From positions 1-15,685 of the forward strand of contig JBGCDE010000170.1 in assembly GCA_045105115.1 (NCBI GenBank): a stretch of DNA of 15,685 bases, written 5' to 3'. Below, one piece after another: positions 1-6,812 of the stretch. Under the pieces are notes generated by a model. The model was not told the DNA's origin. It worked only from the letters and a program-made list of their open reading frames with translations, and searched no databases. Position 1 is the stretch's first letter, and each line of letters opens with the position of its first letter. Position numbers and translations under genes: made by a program. Origin of the DNA: JAUIET01 sp045105115 (GTDB lineage: Bacteria > Pseudomonadota > Gammaproteobacteria > Pseudomonadales > JAUIET01).

Positions 1-290
1 GTGCTTCCAAGGCAGGCTTAAACAGCCTGACCAAAACGTTGGCAAAATCTCTCGGCAAACATAAGGTGCGCGTCAATGCGATTTGCCCTGGACTTATCGA
101 TGGCAGCTGGAGTCAACAAGGTTGGGGTGAGTCCTGGGACGTAGTCAAAGCCACAATAAGTGCCGCCACACCGTTGACTGATATTGCAACGCCAGCTGAC
201 GTGGCAGACAGTTTGATCAGCGTCATTACAGGCAGCGATTTAATGACGGGGCAGATCATCACTTTTGACGGCGGATTTACCCTCGACTAA
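1..290 (+). CDS. Short-chain dehydrogenase/reductase (SDR), C-terminal fragment
   Basis: The gene starts upstream of the window. The visible frame runs from the codon at position 3 to the TAA at 288-290 and gives 95 residues. It opens with ASKAG, which is the end of the SDR catalytic YxASK motif, so the active-site Tyr lies just outside the window while the catalytic Lys is inside. The family-typical VRVNAICPGLI follows, then the C-terminal TGQIITFDGGF, which helps close the nucleotide-binding pocket. SDR enzymes are cytosolic NAD(P)(H)-dependent oxidoreductases acting on alcohols, ketones or 3-oxoacyl thioesters; the substrate cannot be read from this fragment. The next gene starts 30 nt downstream on the same strand, so co-transcription with the symporter is likely. 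The family call is firm, the specific function is not. Confidence 0.9.
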   Translation, partial: ASKAGLNSLTKTLAKSLGKHKVRVNAICPGLIDGSWSQQGWGESWDVVKATISAATPLTDIATPADVADSLISVITGSDLMTGQIITFDGGFTLD

Positions 291-320
291 TCAGCAACAT
301 ACACACAGTGAAAAATAATA

Positions 321-2195
321 ATGCTCGATGACTTAAATATTCTATTCCTGACGATGTCCAACTTTGTTTGGTCATACATAATTCTTGGATTGTGTGTTGG
401 TGTGGGTTTGTTCTTTACGCTGCGGCTTGGCTTTATTCAGCTGCGCAGCTTCCCGCATGCGATCGCTTTACTGCGCGGCAAGTACAAGGACGATGATGCG
501 TCAGGCGGAATAACGACCTTCCAGGCATTGGCTACGGCTCTTTCATCTACCACCGGTATTGGCAACATCGCAGGCGTAGCGGTTGCCATCAAACTCGGTG
601 GTCCGGGCGCCATATTCTGGATGTGGGTTATGGCATTTCTGGGTATGGCATTGAAATACGCGGAAGGTACTTTGGGCAGTCTCTACCGGGAACCAGTCGG
701 TCTCAAAGGCGAAATGGGCGGTGGGCCAATGGCTTACATCACCAAGGGCTTGGGTGAAAAGTGGCGGCCGGTTGCTGTGTTTTACGCGGCCTGCACTGCA
801 GTAGCAATTTTTGGTGCCTGGAACATGTTCCAGTCGAATCAGGCCGCTGCAACACTGCAAGACCAGTTGAATGTTCCTACCTGGGTGACGGGCATCGTGC
901 TCTGCGTATTTGTAACTCTCGTGTTGGTGGGTGGCATCAAACGAATTGGTGCGGTGGCTGCCAAATTGGTGCCCACCATGTGCGTAATCTACGTGGTCAC
1001 GGTTCTGGTCATATGTTTTATGCACGCCGAATTGATTCCCGATGTTCTGGCGCTGATTGTAAGCGAAGCGTTTAATTTTGAATCGGCAGGCGGCGGTGCT
1101 ATGGGTACCGCAATATTGATTGGCATTCGCCGGGCCGTGTTTTCAAATGAAGCGGGTACCGGTAGTGCTGCGATTGCACACGCAGCGGCGCAAACACGTT
1201 ACCCTGTCAGGCAGGGTATAGCCGCAAGTCTTGGGCCATTTATCGATACCATTGTCGTTTGTGCTGCAACGGCATTTGTAATTTTGCTTAGCGGTTATTA
1301 CGGCACTGAGTCGTACCAAAACAATCACGGTGAGGCGATTAGCTTTGAAGCGGGTGCCACTCCAGCACTTGACAAAAACTGGTCTATCAGCGCGGGTGAG
1401 GTTGCAATTGATAACGGTCGCTTGCAGCAATTCACTGACGGTCTGCAAGTACTGAAGTACACGCCATCTGAAAATTCAGCACCGGCTTTGTCACCTGTTC
1501 TTGAGCTGTCTGCCTTGTCGTCTTCGGAGAACATTGATGCTATTCGTGTGTCTTCTCTCAGCAACGCAGCTTCGTTACGAGTGCGCGTGTTTGATCATAA
1601 TAGCAACTTCGATTCCCGCGCCATCCTTATAGGTGAGGGTGAGTCGTCGGATTGGACAGTGGAAGGACGTCAGATTGATGGTCGCTGGGTATCCTGGGTT
1701 TTGAAGCCAGGTGAAGAGCTTAAGGAACAACTTGCGGCGCTTGGTGGATTGAGCGCACTCAGCCTGCAATTTGAGCATGAAGCCAGCTCAGCACTGGCAT
1801 TGGACAGAATCGAATTGGTGAGTGCTGCAAACGGCATTGTTTTGTCCTCTGCAGCATTTGCAAAATTCTTTGGTTTCTTTGGAACCGTGTTCATTCCCAT
1901 TGCGGCTTTGTTTTTTGCATACTCGACCATACTTGCCGGTAACTACTACGGTGAAGTGGCGTGCCATTACCTTAATGACAAACTGATTAAGCCGTATATG
2001 TGGCTGTATATAGCTTCAACCTTTGTTGGTTGTGTAGTAAGTCTGGATGTAGTGATTAACTTCTCTGACCTGACCTTGGGCATCATGGTTATTCCCAATC
2101 TCATTGCCTGCGTGCTGTTAAGCCCGGTTGTTGTTCGAGAAACAAAGAAATATTACGCGGCGTTGCGCAATGGCGAGTTCACCCTTGCTGATTGA
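321..2195 (+). CDS. Alanine/glycine:cation symporter (AGCS family) with a large inserted soluble domain
   Basis: This is an inner-membrane secondary transporter that should import a small neutral amino acid with Na+ or H+. The family is shown by STTGIGNIAGVAVAI (about residues 76-90), GGPGAIFWMW (93-102), the AGCS signature FSNEAGTGSAAIAHA (274-288) and FFAYSTILAGNYYGE (531-545). At 624 residues it is much longer than the usual 440-550. The excess is one block, about residues 326-502, between the helix ending in VILLSG and the helix beginning near AFAKFFGFF. That block is hydrophilic and looks rich in beta strands, and it ends with LALDRIELV, a pattern common at the end of jelly-roll, galactose-binding-like domains. 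In a LeuT-type fold this position would be the extracellular TM7-TM8 loop, so the block is probably periplasmic (inference). ATG 321 puts the first helix where expected, but no clear Shine-Dalgarno sequence precedes it. The 3' end overlaps the convergent deacetylase gene by 17 nt. Confidence 0.93.
   Translation: MLDDLNILFLTMSNFVWSYIILGLCVGVGLFFTLRLGFIQLRSFPHAIALLRGKYKDDDASGGITTFQALATALSSTTGIGNIAGVAVAIKLGGPGAIFWMWVMAFLGMALKYAEGTLGSLYREPVGLKGEMGGGPMAYITKGLGEKWRPVAVFYAACTAVAIFGAWNMFQSNQAAATLQDQLNVPTWVTGIVLCVFVTLVLVGGIKRIGAVAAKLVPTMCVIYVVTVLVICFMHAELIPDVLALIVSEAFNFESAGGGAMGTAILIGIRRAVFSNEAGTGSAAIAHAAAQTRYPVRQGIAASLGPFIDTIVVCAATAFVILLSGYYGTESYQNNHGEAISFEAGATPALDKNWSISAGEVAIDNGRLQQFTDGLQVLKYTPSENSAPALSPVLELSALSSSENIDAIRVSSLSNAASLRVRVFDHNSNFDSRAILIGEGESSDWTVEGRQIDGRWVSWVLKPGEELKEQLAALGGLSALSLQFEHEASSALALDRIELVSAANGIVLSSAAFAKFFGFFGTVFIPIAALFFAYSTILAGNYYGEVACHYLNDKLIKPYMWLYIASTFVGCVVSLDVVINFSDLTLGIMVIPNLIACVLLSPVVVRETKKYYAALRNGEFTLAD
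1296..1826 (+). other. Region encoding the inserted, probably periplasmic beta-rich domain of the symporter
   Basis: This sub-region covers residues of about 326-502 of the symporter. The reading frame is open throughout and flanked on both sides by normal AGCS sequence, so it is an in-frame domain insertion and not a frameshift artefact. It has no long hydrophobic stretch. Alternating segments such as ASLRVRVFD, RWVSWVLKPGEEL, LSALSLQFE and ALDRIELV resemble strands of a beta-sandwich. I do not recognise a named family. A ligand-binding or lid function is a guess. Confidence 0.6.
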
Positions 2196-3102
2196 GCGCG
2201 GTAATAAAACGAACACCAGACAAGGCAAGCGCGTCCAGGTTATAGCCGCCTTCTAGAATAGCCATGACGCGCTGCTCTGAATACTGATCGGCCCAGTCAA
2301 CAATTTGTTCACCTACCCATTGGTAGTCTTGCTCATGCAAATTAAGACCCGCCAGCGGGTCGGCTGCATGGGCGTCAAAGCCTGCTGACACAAAAATCAT
2401 TTCAGGTTGATGGTTTTTTATAGCAGCGGCCCAGTCTTGGCTTATCGCTGTGCGGAATTCGCTGGAGCCATCACCTTCCTTGAGCGGTGATAAAACAATA
2501 TTCGGTCGATCAACCTGGTCGAAGCGGCCGGGATAAAATGGCCACTGAAAAGAAGAGCACACCAAAACCTCCGGTCGGTCCTGGAAAATGTCCACGGTGC
2601 CATTTCCGTGATGCACATCGAAATCCAGTATTGCCACGCGTTGCAGTCCACTGGCCAAGGCCTGCTCAGCGGCAAGCGCTACAGAATTAAAAATACAAAA
2701 TCCCATCGCAATAGCCGATTCAGCATGATGACCCGGTGGGCGCACGGCGCAGAAAGCGTTGCGTACTTCGCCATTGATAATTCTTGTTGTTGCACTAACG
2801 CCCGCTCCGGCTGCCAACAGTGCCGCGTTTAAGCTGTGCGGGTTCATTTTGGTATCGGCGTCTAATGCCACCGTGCCTTCACTCGGCGATTGTTCAACGA
2901 TCGCATCAACATAGTGCTGAGGATGCGCAGTGGCCAGGTTTGCAATGTTAAGCAACGGCGCCTGCTCCATCAATAAAGGCGTATCCCAATGCGCCGACTT
3001 AACGGCAGCGTTCAGCGACACCAAACGCTGTGGACTTTCGGGATGGCGCTCACCCATGCTATGCAATTCGCATTCTGGATGGCTGAGATAGAGAGTCTGC
3101 AT
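2179..3102 (-). CDS. Histone deacetylase family (AcuC/acetylpolyamine amidohydrolase-like) zinc deacylase
   Basis: This cytosolic metal-dependent amidohydrolase (307 residues) removes acetyl or other acyl groups from lysines or polyamines. The full active site is visible. RPPGHHA (121-127) gives the tandem His. DFDVHHGNGT (160-169) gives zinc ligands D162 and H164. GFDAHAADPLAGL (241-253) gives the third ligand D243, and LEGGYN (283-288) gives the catalytic Tyr287. The N-terminal HPESPQRL is also typical of bacterial class II-like members. ATG 3102 is preceded by an AGGA Shine-Dalgarno sequence about 8 nt upstream. It is the last gene of a four-gene minus-strand operon, 18 nt after the acetyltransferase, and its tail overlaps the convergent symporter gene by 17 nt. 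Whether the substrate is an acetyl-protein, an acetyl-polyamine or another amide cannot be decided from sequence alone. Confidence 0.94.
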   Translation of the reverse strand: MQTLYLSHPECELHSMGERHPESPQRLVSLNAAVKSAHWDTPLLMEQAPLLNIANLATAHPQHYVDAIVEQSPSEGTVALDADTKMNPHSLNAALLAAGAGVSATTRIINGEVRNAFCAVRPPGHHAESAIAMGFCIFNSVALAAEQALASGLQRVAILDFDVHHGNGTVDIFQDRPEVLVCSSFQWPFYPGRFDQVDRPNIVLSPLKEGDGSSEFRTAISQDWAAAIKNHQPEMIFVSAGFDAHAADPLAGLNLHEQDYQWVGEQIVDWADQYSEQRVMAILEGGYNLDALALSGVRFITALNQQG

Positions 3103-3120
3103 ATTCTTATCCTGAATTTG

Positions 3121-3657
3121 TCAGTGGTCTTGAGCAATGTCCAGAGCATACATCAACAAACGCTCTTCGGTATCATCGGCGTTAAAGTCAGCATCATATG
3201 TGAAGCCGAGACGCTCCAGTAAGCGAATAGATCGCTGGTTCTCCGGCAATGTGATGGCCAGCAGAGTAGGCGACAGCGAATTGCTGAAGGCGTATTCAAT
3301 AGCCGCCTCGCTGGCCTCGTGCGCATAGCCTTGCCCAGCGTATTGCTCGAGTTGCGCAAAGCCCAGATCTGGACCCGGCAGGGACTCTCGTTTGACTAAA
3401 CCACACATTCCAAGCATTGCGTTGTCGCTAGCACGCTGCATTAACCACAGGCCATAGCCATGCTGCTTATAGGCGCTTAGCAGGCGCTCGTCTATGTACT
3501 CTTTCGCCTTGGCAAGTGTGTCGATCGTGTGTTGCGATATGTATTTTCGCCACCCCGGTTCATTGATCAATTCAAGAATAAACCCGGCGTCGTCCAATGT
3601 TGCTTCGCGCAGGATCAGGCGGGATGTTTTGGCGATCTGCTTTGCTGGTGCGGTCAT
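3121..3657 (-). CDS. GNAT N-acetyltransferase, RimJ/RimL-like
   Basis: This 178-residue protein is a single GNAT domain that transfers an acetyl group from acetyl-CoA to an amine. SRLILRE (12-18) is the classic first strand of the RimJ/RimL subgroup. QYAGQGYAHEA (105-115) is motif A, the pyrophosphate-binding loop, and NQRSIRLLERLGF (140-152) is the C-terminal helix and strand that binds CoA. Members acetylate ribosomal protein N-termini, antibiotics, amino acids or other small amines; the target here is unknown. ATG 3657 lies 19 nt after the exporter stop codon and has no strong Shine-Dalgarno sequence, which suggests translational coupling. The deacetylase starts 18 nt further on, so a writer and an eraser of acetyl groups are made from the same message, an arrangement reminiscent of acuA/acuC in Bacillus. 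Confidence 0.92.
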   Translation of the reverse strand: MTAPAKQIAKTSRLILREATLDDAGFILELINEPGWRKYISQHTIDTLAKAKEYIDERLLSAYKQHGYGLWLMQRASDNAMLGMCGLVKRESLPGPDLGFAQLEQYAGQGYAHEASEAAIEYAFSNSLSPTLLAITLPENQRSIRLLERLGFTYDADFNADDTEERLLMYALDIAQDH

Positions 3658-3676
3658 CGGCTATCGTTCTGTGCTG

Positions 3677-4612
3677 TCAGGTGCTTTGTGCCACTGTCGA
3701 TTTGTTGCTGCCTCCTGACAAAGCTGCAATCGTTGAACCAACCACCACCAGCAAGCCGCCTAGCCAGTTCAGGGCGTCCATCGGTTCTACGTGTACGCTG
3801 CCAGGCCAGATAGCGTTCATTAACCAGCCGAAGCCCAGAGTGATCAGAGGTGCAAGAGTAATGACGGCGCTTACTCTTGATGCGTCCCAGTTCGACATGG
3901 CAATTCCAAAGCTGCCGTAAGCGATGATGGTGTTTAGCGACGCGAACAGCAGTATCGCCCATAACAGGCCGTCAAATTCCATGATCGCCATTGGCGCTGC
4001 AAACGGAAGGTACACAACACTGCCAGCCAAATAGATCAGTAACAACAAGTCGTTGGCTTTTTCTTTACGAAGAATCAGTTTCTGACCTAAACCGTAGCAA
4101 GCCCACAACACGCCACCGAGGAACACAATAGCAAGACCGAAGATATAGTCTGGCTCAGTGCTCACCAAATCACGTAATCGATGGTGGAAAAACAACAACA
4201 TGCCAATCGAAAACAGCACAACACCAAACCATTGCCGCGGCGCGAAGGACTCTTTGAAAAACAGAATGCTGCCAAGCAATAACAACAATGGTGAGGTATT
4301 AATAATTATCTCTGCCGCCGCCGGTGTGACAAAACTCAAACCGTATACAAACAGAACATAATTAATCAGCAGGGTGGCAACGGTAACAAAGGTCAGCGGC
4401 AGCATGGCCAGAGACAGTAAGCGTTTTATGCCGCTTACACTGCGCCTGCCATACCAAAGCGCGGCTATCAGGGCGGCAGCGCTAAATCGAAACCAGGTGA
4501 TGGTGATGGCATCAAGGTGTGCGAGTAATTCTTTAAGCGCAAACGGCAACAGCCCCCAGAAGACTGTGGTGACTAATGCAAAACCAAAACCCAGGCGCCA
4601 GTTCTGGGTCAA
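3677..4612 (-). CDS. EamA/DMT-superfamily membrane transporter
   Basis: This 311-residue inner-membrane protein has two tandem EamA repeats (about residues 9-142 and 155-298) and about ten hydrophobic helices, as in drug/metabolite transporters of the RhaT/YdcZ/EamA group. Family marks include the N-terminal FWGLLPFALKEL, RFSAAALIAAL (about 42-52) and, at the end of repeat 1, FVTPAAAEIIINTSPLL followed by FFKESFAPRQWFG. Such proteins commonly export amino acids or metabolites; the substrate is not predictable. The start is a TTG at 4612. It is the first usable start after the in-frame TAA that also ends the upstream crotonase gene (4622-4624), and it places TM1 correctly. With a 9-nt gap and no obvious Shine-Dalgarno sequence, translation is probably coupled to the upstream gene. 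Confidence 0.92.
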   Translation of the reverse strand: MTQNWRLGFGFALVTTVFWGLLPFALKELLAHLDAITITWFRFSAAALIAALWYGRRSVSGIKRLLSLAMLPLTFVTVATLLINYVLFVYGLSFVTPAAAEIIINTSPLLLLLGSILFFKESFAPRQWFGVVLFSIGMLLFFHHRLRDLVSTEPDYIFGLAIVFLGGVLWACYGLGQKLILRKEKANDLLLLIYLAGSVVYLPFAAPMAIMEFDGLLWAILLFASLNTIIAYGSFGIAMSNWDASRVSAVITLAPLITLGFGWLMNAIWPGSVHVEPMDALNWLGGLLVVVGSTIAALSGGSNKSTVAQST

Positions 4613-4621
4613 GAGCGCTGC

Positions 4622-5398
4622 TTACTTTCCACGCCAAACACCAGGGCGCTTTTCAATAAATGCGGCCATGCCTTCTTTCTGATCTTCGGTGCCAAACAGG
4701 CCATGGAATAAACGTCGTTCAAACAAAACGCCTTGCTTAAGCGTGCTCTCGTAGGTTTCGTTAACCATTTCCTTGGTTGCTTTTGCTGCGAGTGGCGCCA
4801 TGCCGGCAATGACTTCGGCGGTTTTCAATGTCTCGGCCATTAGCTCGTCTGCTGCAACCACTCGTGCTACCAGACCGGAACGTTCAGCCTCCTCAGCGCC
4901 CATCATGCGCCCAGTGAGACACATCTCCATCGATTTCGCTTTACCAACAGCACGGGTCATTCGCTGCGAGCCACCCATTCCCGGAGTGACCGCCAACTTG
5001 ATTTCAGGCTGGCCAAACTGTGCGGAGTCACTGGCAATAATAAAATCGGCCATCATGGCCAGTTCACAACCGCCGCCCAGCGCGTAGCCAGAGACCGCCG
5101 CAATCCATGGCTTTCGGGTTGCTGTTACCTGGTCGTAACCAGCAAAGTAGTTGTCGCCATACATGTCAGCAAAACTCTGCTCTGCCATTTCCTTGATGTC
5201 TGCGCCTGCGGCGAACGCTTTTTCATTGCCGGTTAAGATGGCACAGCATTGACTGTCATCGGCGTCGTAGGCTGCGAATGCGCTAATCAAATCCTGCAGC
5301 ACTTGGTTGTTCAGGGCATTTAAAGCCTTGGGTCGGTTAAGGCGGATGATAGTCACTGCACCTTGTTGTTCAACCAGCAGGGTTTCATAGTCAGACAT
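4622..5398 (-). CDS. Enoyl-CoA hydratase/isomerase (crotonase family)
   Basis: This is a 258-residue crotonase-fold enzyme, very close in length and motifs to short-chain enoyl-CoA hydratases, which add water across trans-2-enoyl-CoA in beta-oxidation. AFAAGADIKEM (61-71) and the ALGGGCEL segment (106-113) form the CoA and oxyanion-hole regions. Both catalytic glutamates are present, E112 in GGGCELAMM and E132 in GQPEIKLAVTPG, matching Glu144 and Glu164 of the rat mitochondrial enzyme. This favours true hydratase activity over isomerase-only activity. The ATG at 5398 has a strong AAGGAG Shine-Dalgarno sequence 8 nt upstream. It is the first gene of the minus-strand operon with the exporter, GNAT and deacetylase genes, and is divergent from the MFS/flavin-enzyme cassette. 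Confidence 0.95.
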   Translation of the reverse strand: MSDYETLLVEQQGAVTIIRLNRPKALNALNNQVLQDLISAFAAYDADDSQCCAILTGNEKAFAAGADIKEMAEQSFADMYGDNYFAGYDQVTATRKPWIAAVSGYALGGGCELAMMADFIIASDSAQFGQPEIKLAVTPGMGGSQRMTRAVGKAKSMEMCLTGRMMGAEEAERSGLVARVVAADELMAETLKTAEVIAGMAPLAAKATKEMVNETYESTLKQGVLFERRLFHGLFGTEDQKEGMAAFIEKRPGVWRGK

Positions 5399-5508
5399 TG
5401 ATTCGGCTCCTTAAATGGGGAAACGGATGGTATCACAATCACGCCTTTTGACAGAGTAGGGCGGCTATAGGCAACTGTGGACACAACTCTCATGTATCAT
5501 GCTTGCAG
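5399..5508. promoter_or_regulatory. Divergent intergenic control region (hydratase operon / MFS-flavin cassette)
   Basis: These 110 bp separate two divergent transcription units and must hold promoters for both. On the minus strand the hydratase has a clear AAGGAG ribosome-binding site. On the plus strand there is a TTGACA at 5448-5453 and a TATCAT at 5495-5500, but the two are too far apart to form one promoter. TATCAT ends 8 nt before ATG 5509 and, if it is a -10 box, would make a nearly leaderless transcript. I find no convincing operator palindrome here. Confidence 0.45.
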
Positions 5509-6744
5509 ATGTCGACTCACGCTATAAAAAATACGGCCAATGATGCAAACGAATGGTCTACAGCACTGGCTGCTCTAGTCTTTCAGGCCTTGGGTATGGG
5601 GCTGATCGCTGTGTATGGCTTTTACATCACACCGGTATCAGAGCAGTTTGACGTCAGTGTCGCTACCATGAATTTGGGGCTGGCCATGTTGCTCTTGTTG
5701 AGCGGCGTTATGTCGCCATGGCTGGGTCGGTTCATTGATGGTGCTGCGCTCAAGCCGGTTATTCTGAGTGGCGCTGGAATCGCCGCCTTGGGCCTCACGG
5801 CTGCGGCGTTTGTCAGCACATTTTCTTTACTGATTGCTGCGTTTCTATTGTTTTCGATTGGTGTAGTCTTGTATGGGCCCGTGGTGTGCAACCTGTTGTT
5901 GGTTCGCGCTTATCAAACCAATCGCGCCAGAGCGCTTGCGATTGCGGCTATGGGGGTGAGCTTTGCCTCCATTCTATTACCGTTATTGGTAGCTTCGATG
6001 CTGAATACAATACACTGGCAAATGAGTCTGCTGGTGCTCGCGGGAATTGTAGTCATCGGCGTAGGCGGCGGCGTATTGTTTTTAGTGCGCGAGCCAGACA
6101 GGAAAGAGCTGGCTACTTCTAGTGAGCAGGAGCTTGAAGAACTGCCAGTGTCCGGTTTTACCGGCGACATCAATTTCTGGGCAATGGGCGTGATTACAGT
6201 GTCGGTAATGTCCATCATGTCGTTGTTTGCGATAATTCTGGTTCCACATTTTCTGAACGTTGGTCTGGATAATTCGCAAGCTGCCCTGATCATGGCCTCA
6301 AGTGGCTTTGCCGGCTTGTGTGGTAAAACCAGTCTTGCTTATTTGTCGGACCGAATTCGCCCCTATCTAAAAACGTTTGCAGTCTTTCTTTGCGCAGAGC
6401 TATTGGTCGCCTGGCTGTTATTGCTTAACTTTGAATCGTTGAATGTGATGATGTTGGCCACAATTATGTTGGGCTTCGGACACGGTGCCTTTATTCCATT
6501 ACTGCCTTATATGAACAGCGTTTTTTTTGAAGAGCAGACCCTTGGGCGTATTACAGGCTTGCATATGGCAATGATGATGCCGCCAGCACTGGTTGGCCCA
6601 TGGCTGGCTGGTCGCTACTATGATCAAAATGACAGCTACATTGGCGTATTTTTAGTCTTGAGCGTTGCGATGCTGATTACCCTGATCAGCGTGACTGCTT
6701 TGAAAATGCAGCGTTCACCGCCCGTGGATGCAGCCTATGGCTAA
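5509..6744 (+). CDS. Major facilitator superfamily transporter, monocarboxylate/oxalate-formate-like
   Basis: This 411-residue inner-membrane carrier has twelve predicted helices in two halves joined by a charged cytoplasmic loop (about residues 195-220, containing REPDRKE and EQELEELP). The loop between TM2 and TM3 has LGRFIDG, a form of the MFS motif A, and its repeat in the second half is AYLSDRIRPYL. Overall it resembles MFS carriers for organic anions of the monocarboxylate porter or oxalate/formate type, but the substrate is not determinable. ATG 5509 is preferred over the in-frame TTG at 5503. There is no Shine-Dalgarno sequence before either. It heads a plus-strand cluster of flavin enzymes, so it probably imports their substrate or exports a product. 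Confidence 0.92.
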   Translation: MSTHAIKNTANDANEWSTALAALVFQALGMGLIAVYGFYITPVSEQFDVSVATMNLGLAMLLLLSGVMSPWLGRFIDGAALKPVILSGAGIAALGLTAAAFVSTFSLLIAAFLLFSIGVVLYGPVVCNLLLVRAYQTNRARALAIAAMGVSFASILLPLLVASMLNTIHWQMSLLVLAGIVVIGVGGGVLFLVREPDRKELATSSEQELEELPVSGFTGDINFWAMGVITVSVMSIMSLFAIILVPHFLNVGLDNSQAALIMASSGFAGLCGKTSLAYLSDRIRPYLKTFAVFLCAELLVAWLLLLNFESLNVMMLATIMLGFGHGAFIPLLPYMNSVFFEEQTLGRITGLHMAMMMPPALVGPWLAGRYYDQNDSYIGVFLVLSVAMLITLISVTALKMQRSPPVDAAYG

Positions 6745-6758
6745 TCCGGCTTGCCGAA

Positions 6759-6784
6759 TAATTGTTTTAAGCTTAAAATAATTA
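6759..6784. promoter_or_regulatory. 26-bp near-perfect palindrome upstream of the OYE gene, candidate operator
   Basis: The half-sites are TAATTGTTTTAAG and CTTAAAATAATTA, meeting at an AAGCTT centre. They pair at 12 of 13 positions, the one exception being G against A at half-site position 6. The element sits in the 68-bp gap between the MFS and OYE genes and ends 28 nt before the OYE ATG. Its size and symmetry suit a dimeric repressor such as MarR or TetR type. Alternatively, in RNA it would be a weak A/U-only hairpin between the two genes. There is no GC-rich stem followed by a T-run, so a classical terminator is less likely. Confidence 0.45.
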
Positions 6785-6812
6785 CCTCAAGAGACTGGCG
6801 CAGGAATTAGCT

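Noticed and set aside
543..1025. Minus-strand open frame of 160 codons inside the symporter gene
   Set aside because: It is a shadow of the AGCS coding frame; the composition is odd (His, Asn and Cys rich) and there is no start context.
5503..5508. TTG at 5503 as start of the MFS gene
   Set aside because: An in-frame ATG follows two codons later and nothing favours the TTG.
6746..6756. CGGCTTGCCG after the MFS stop as an intrinsic terminator
   Set aside because: The stem is only 4 bp with a 2-nt loop and is not followed directly by a T-run.
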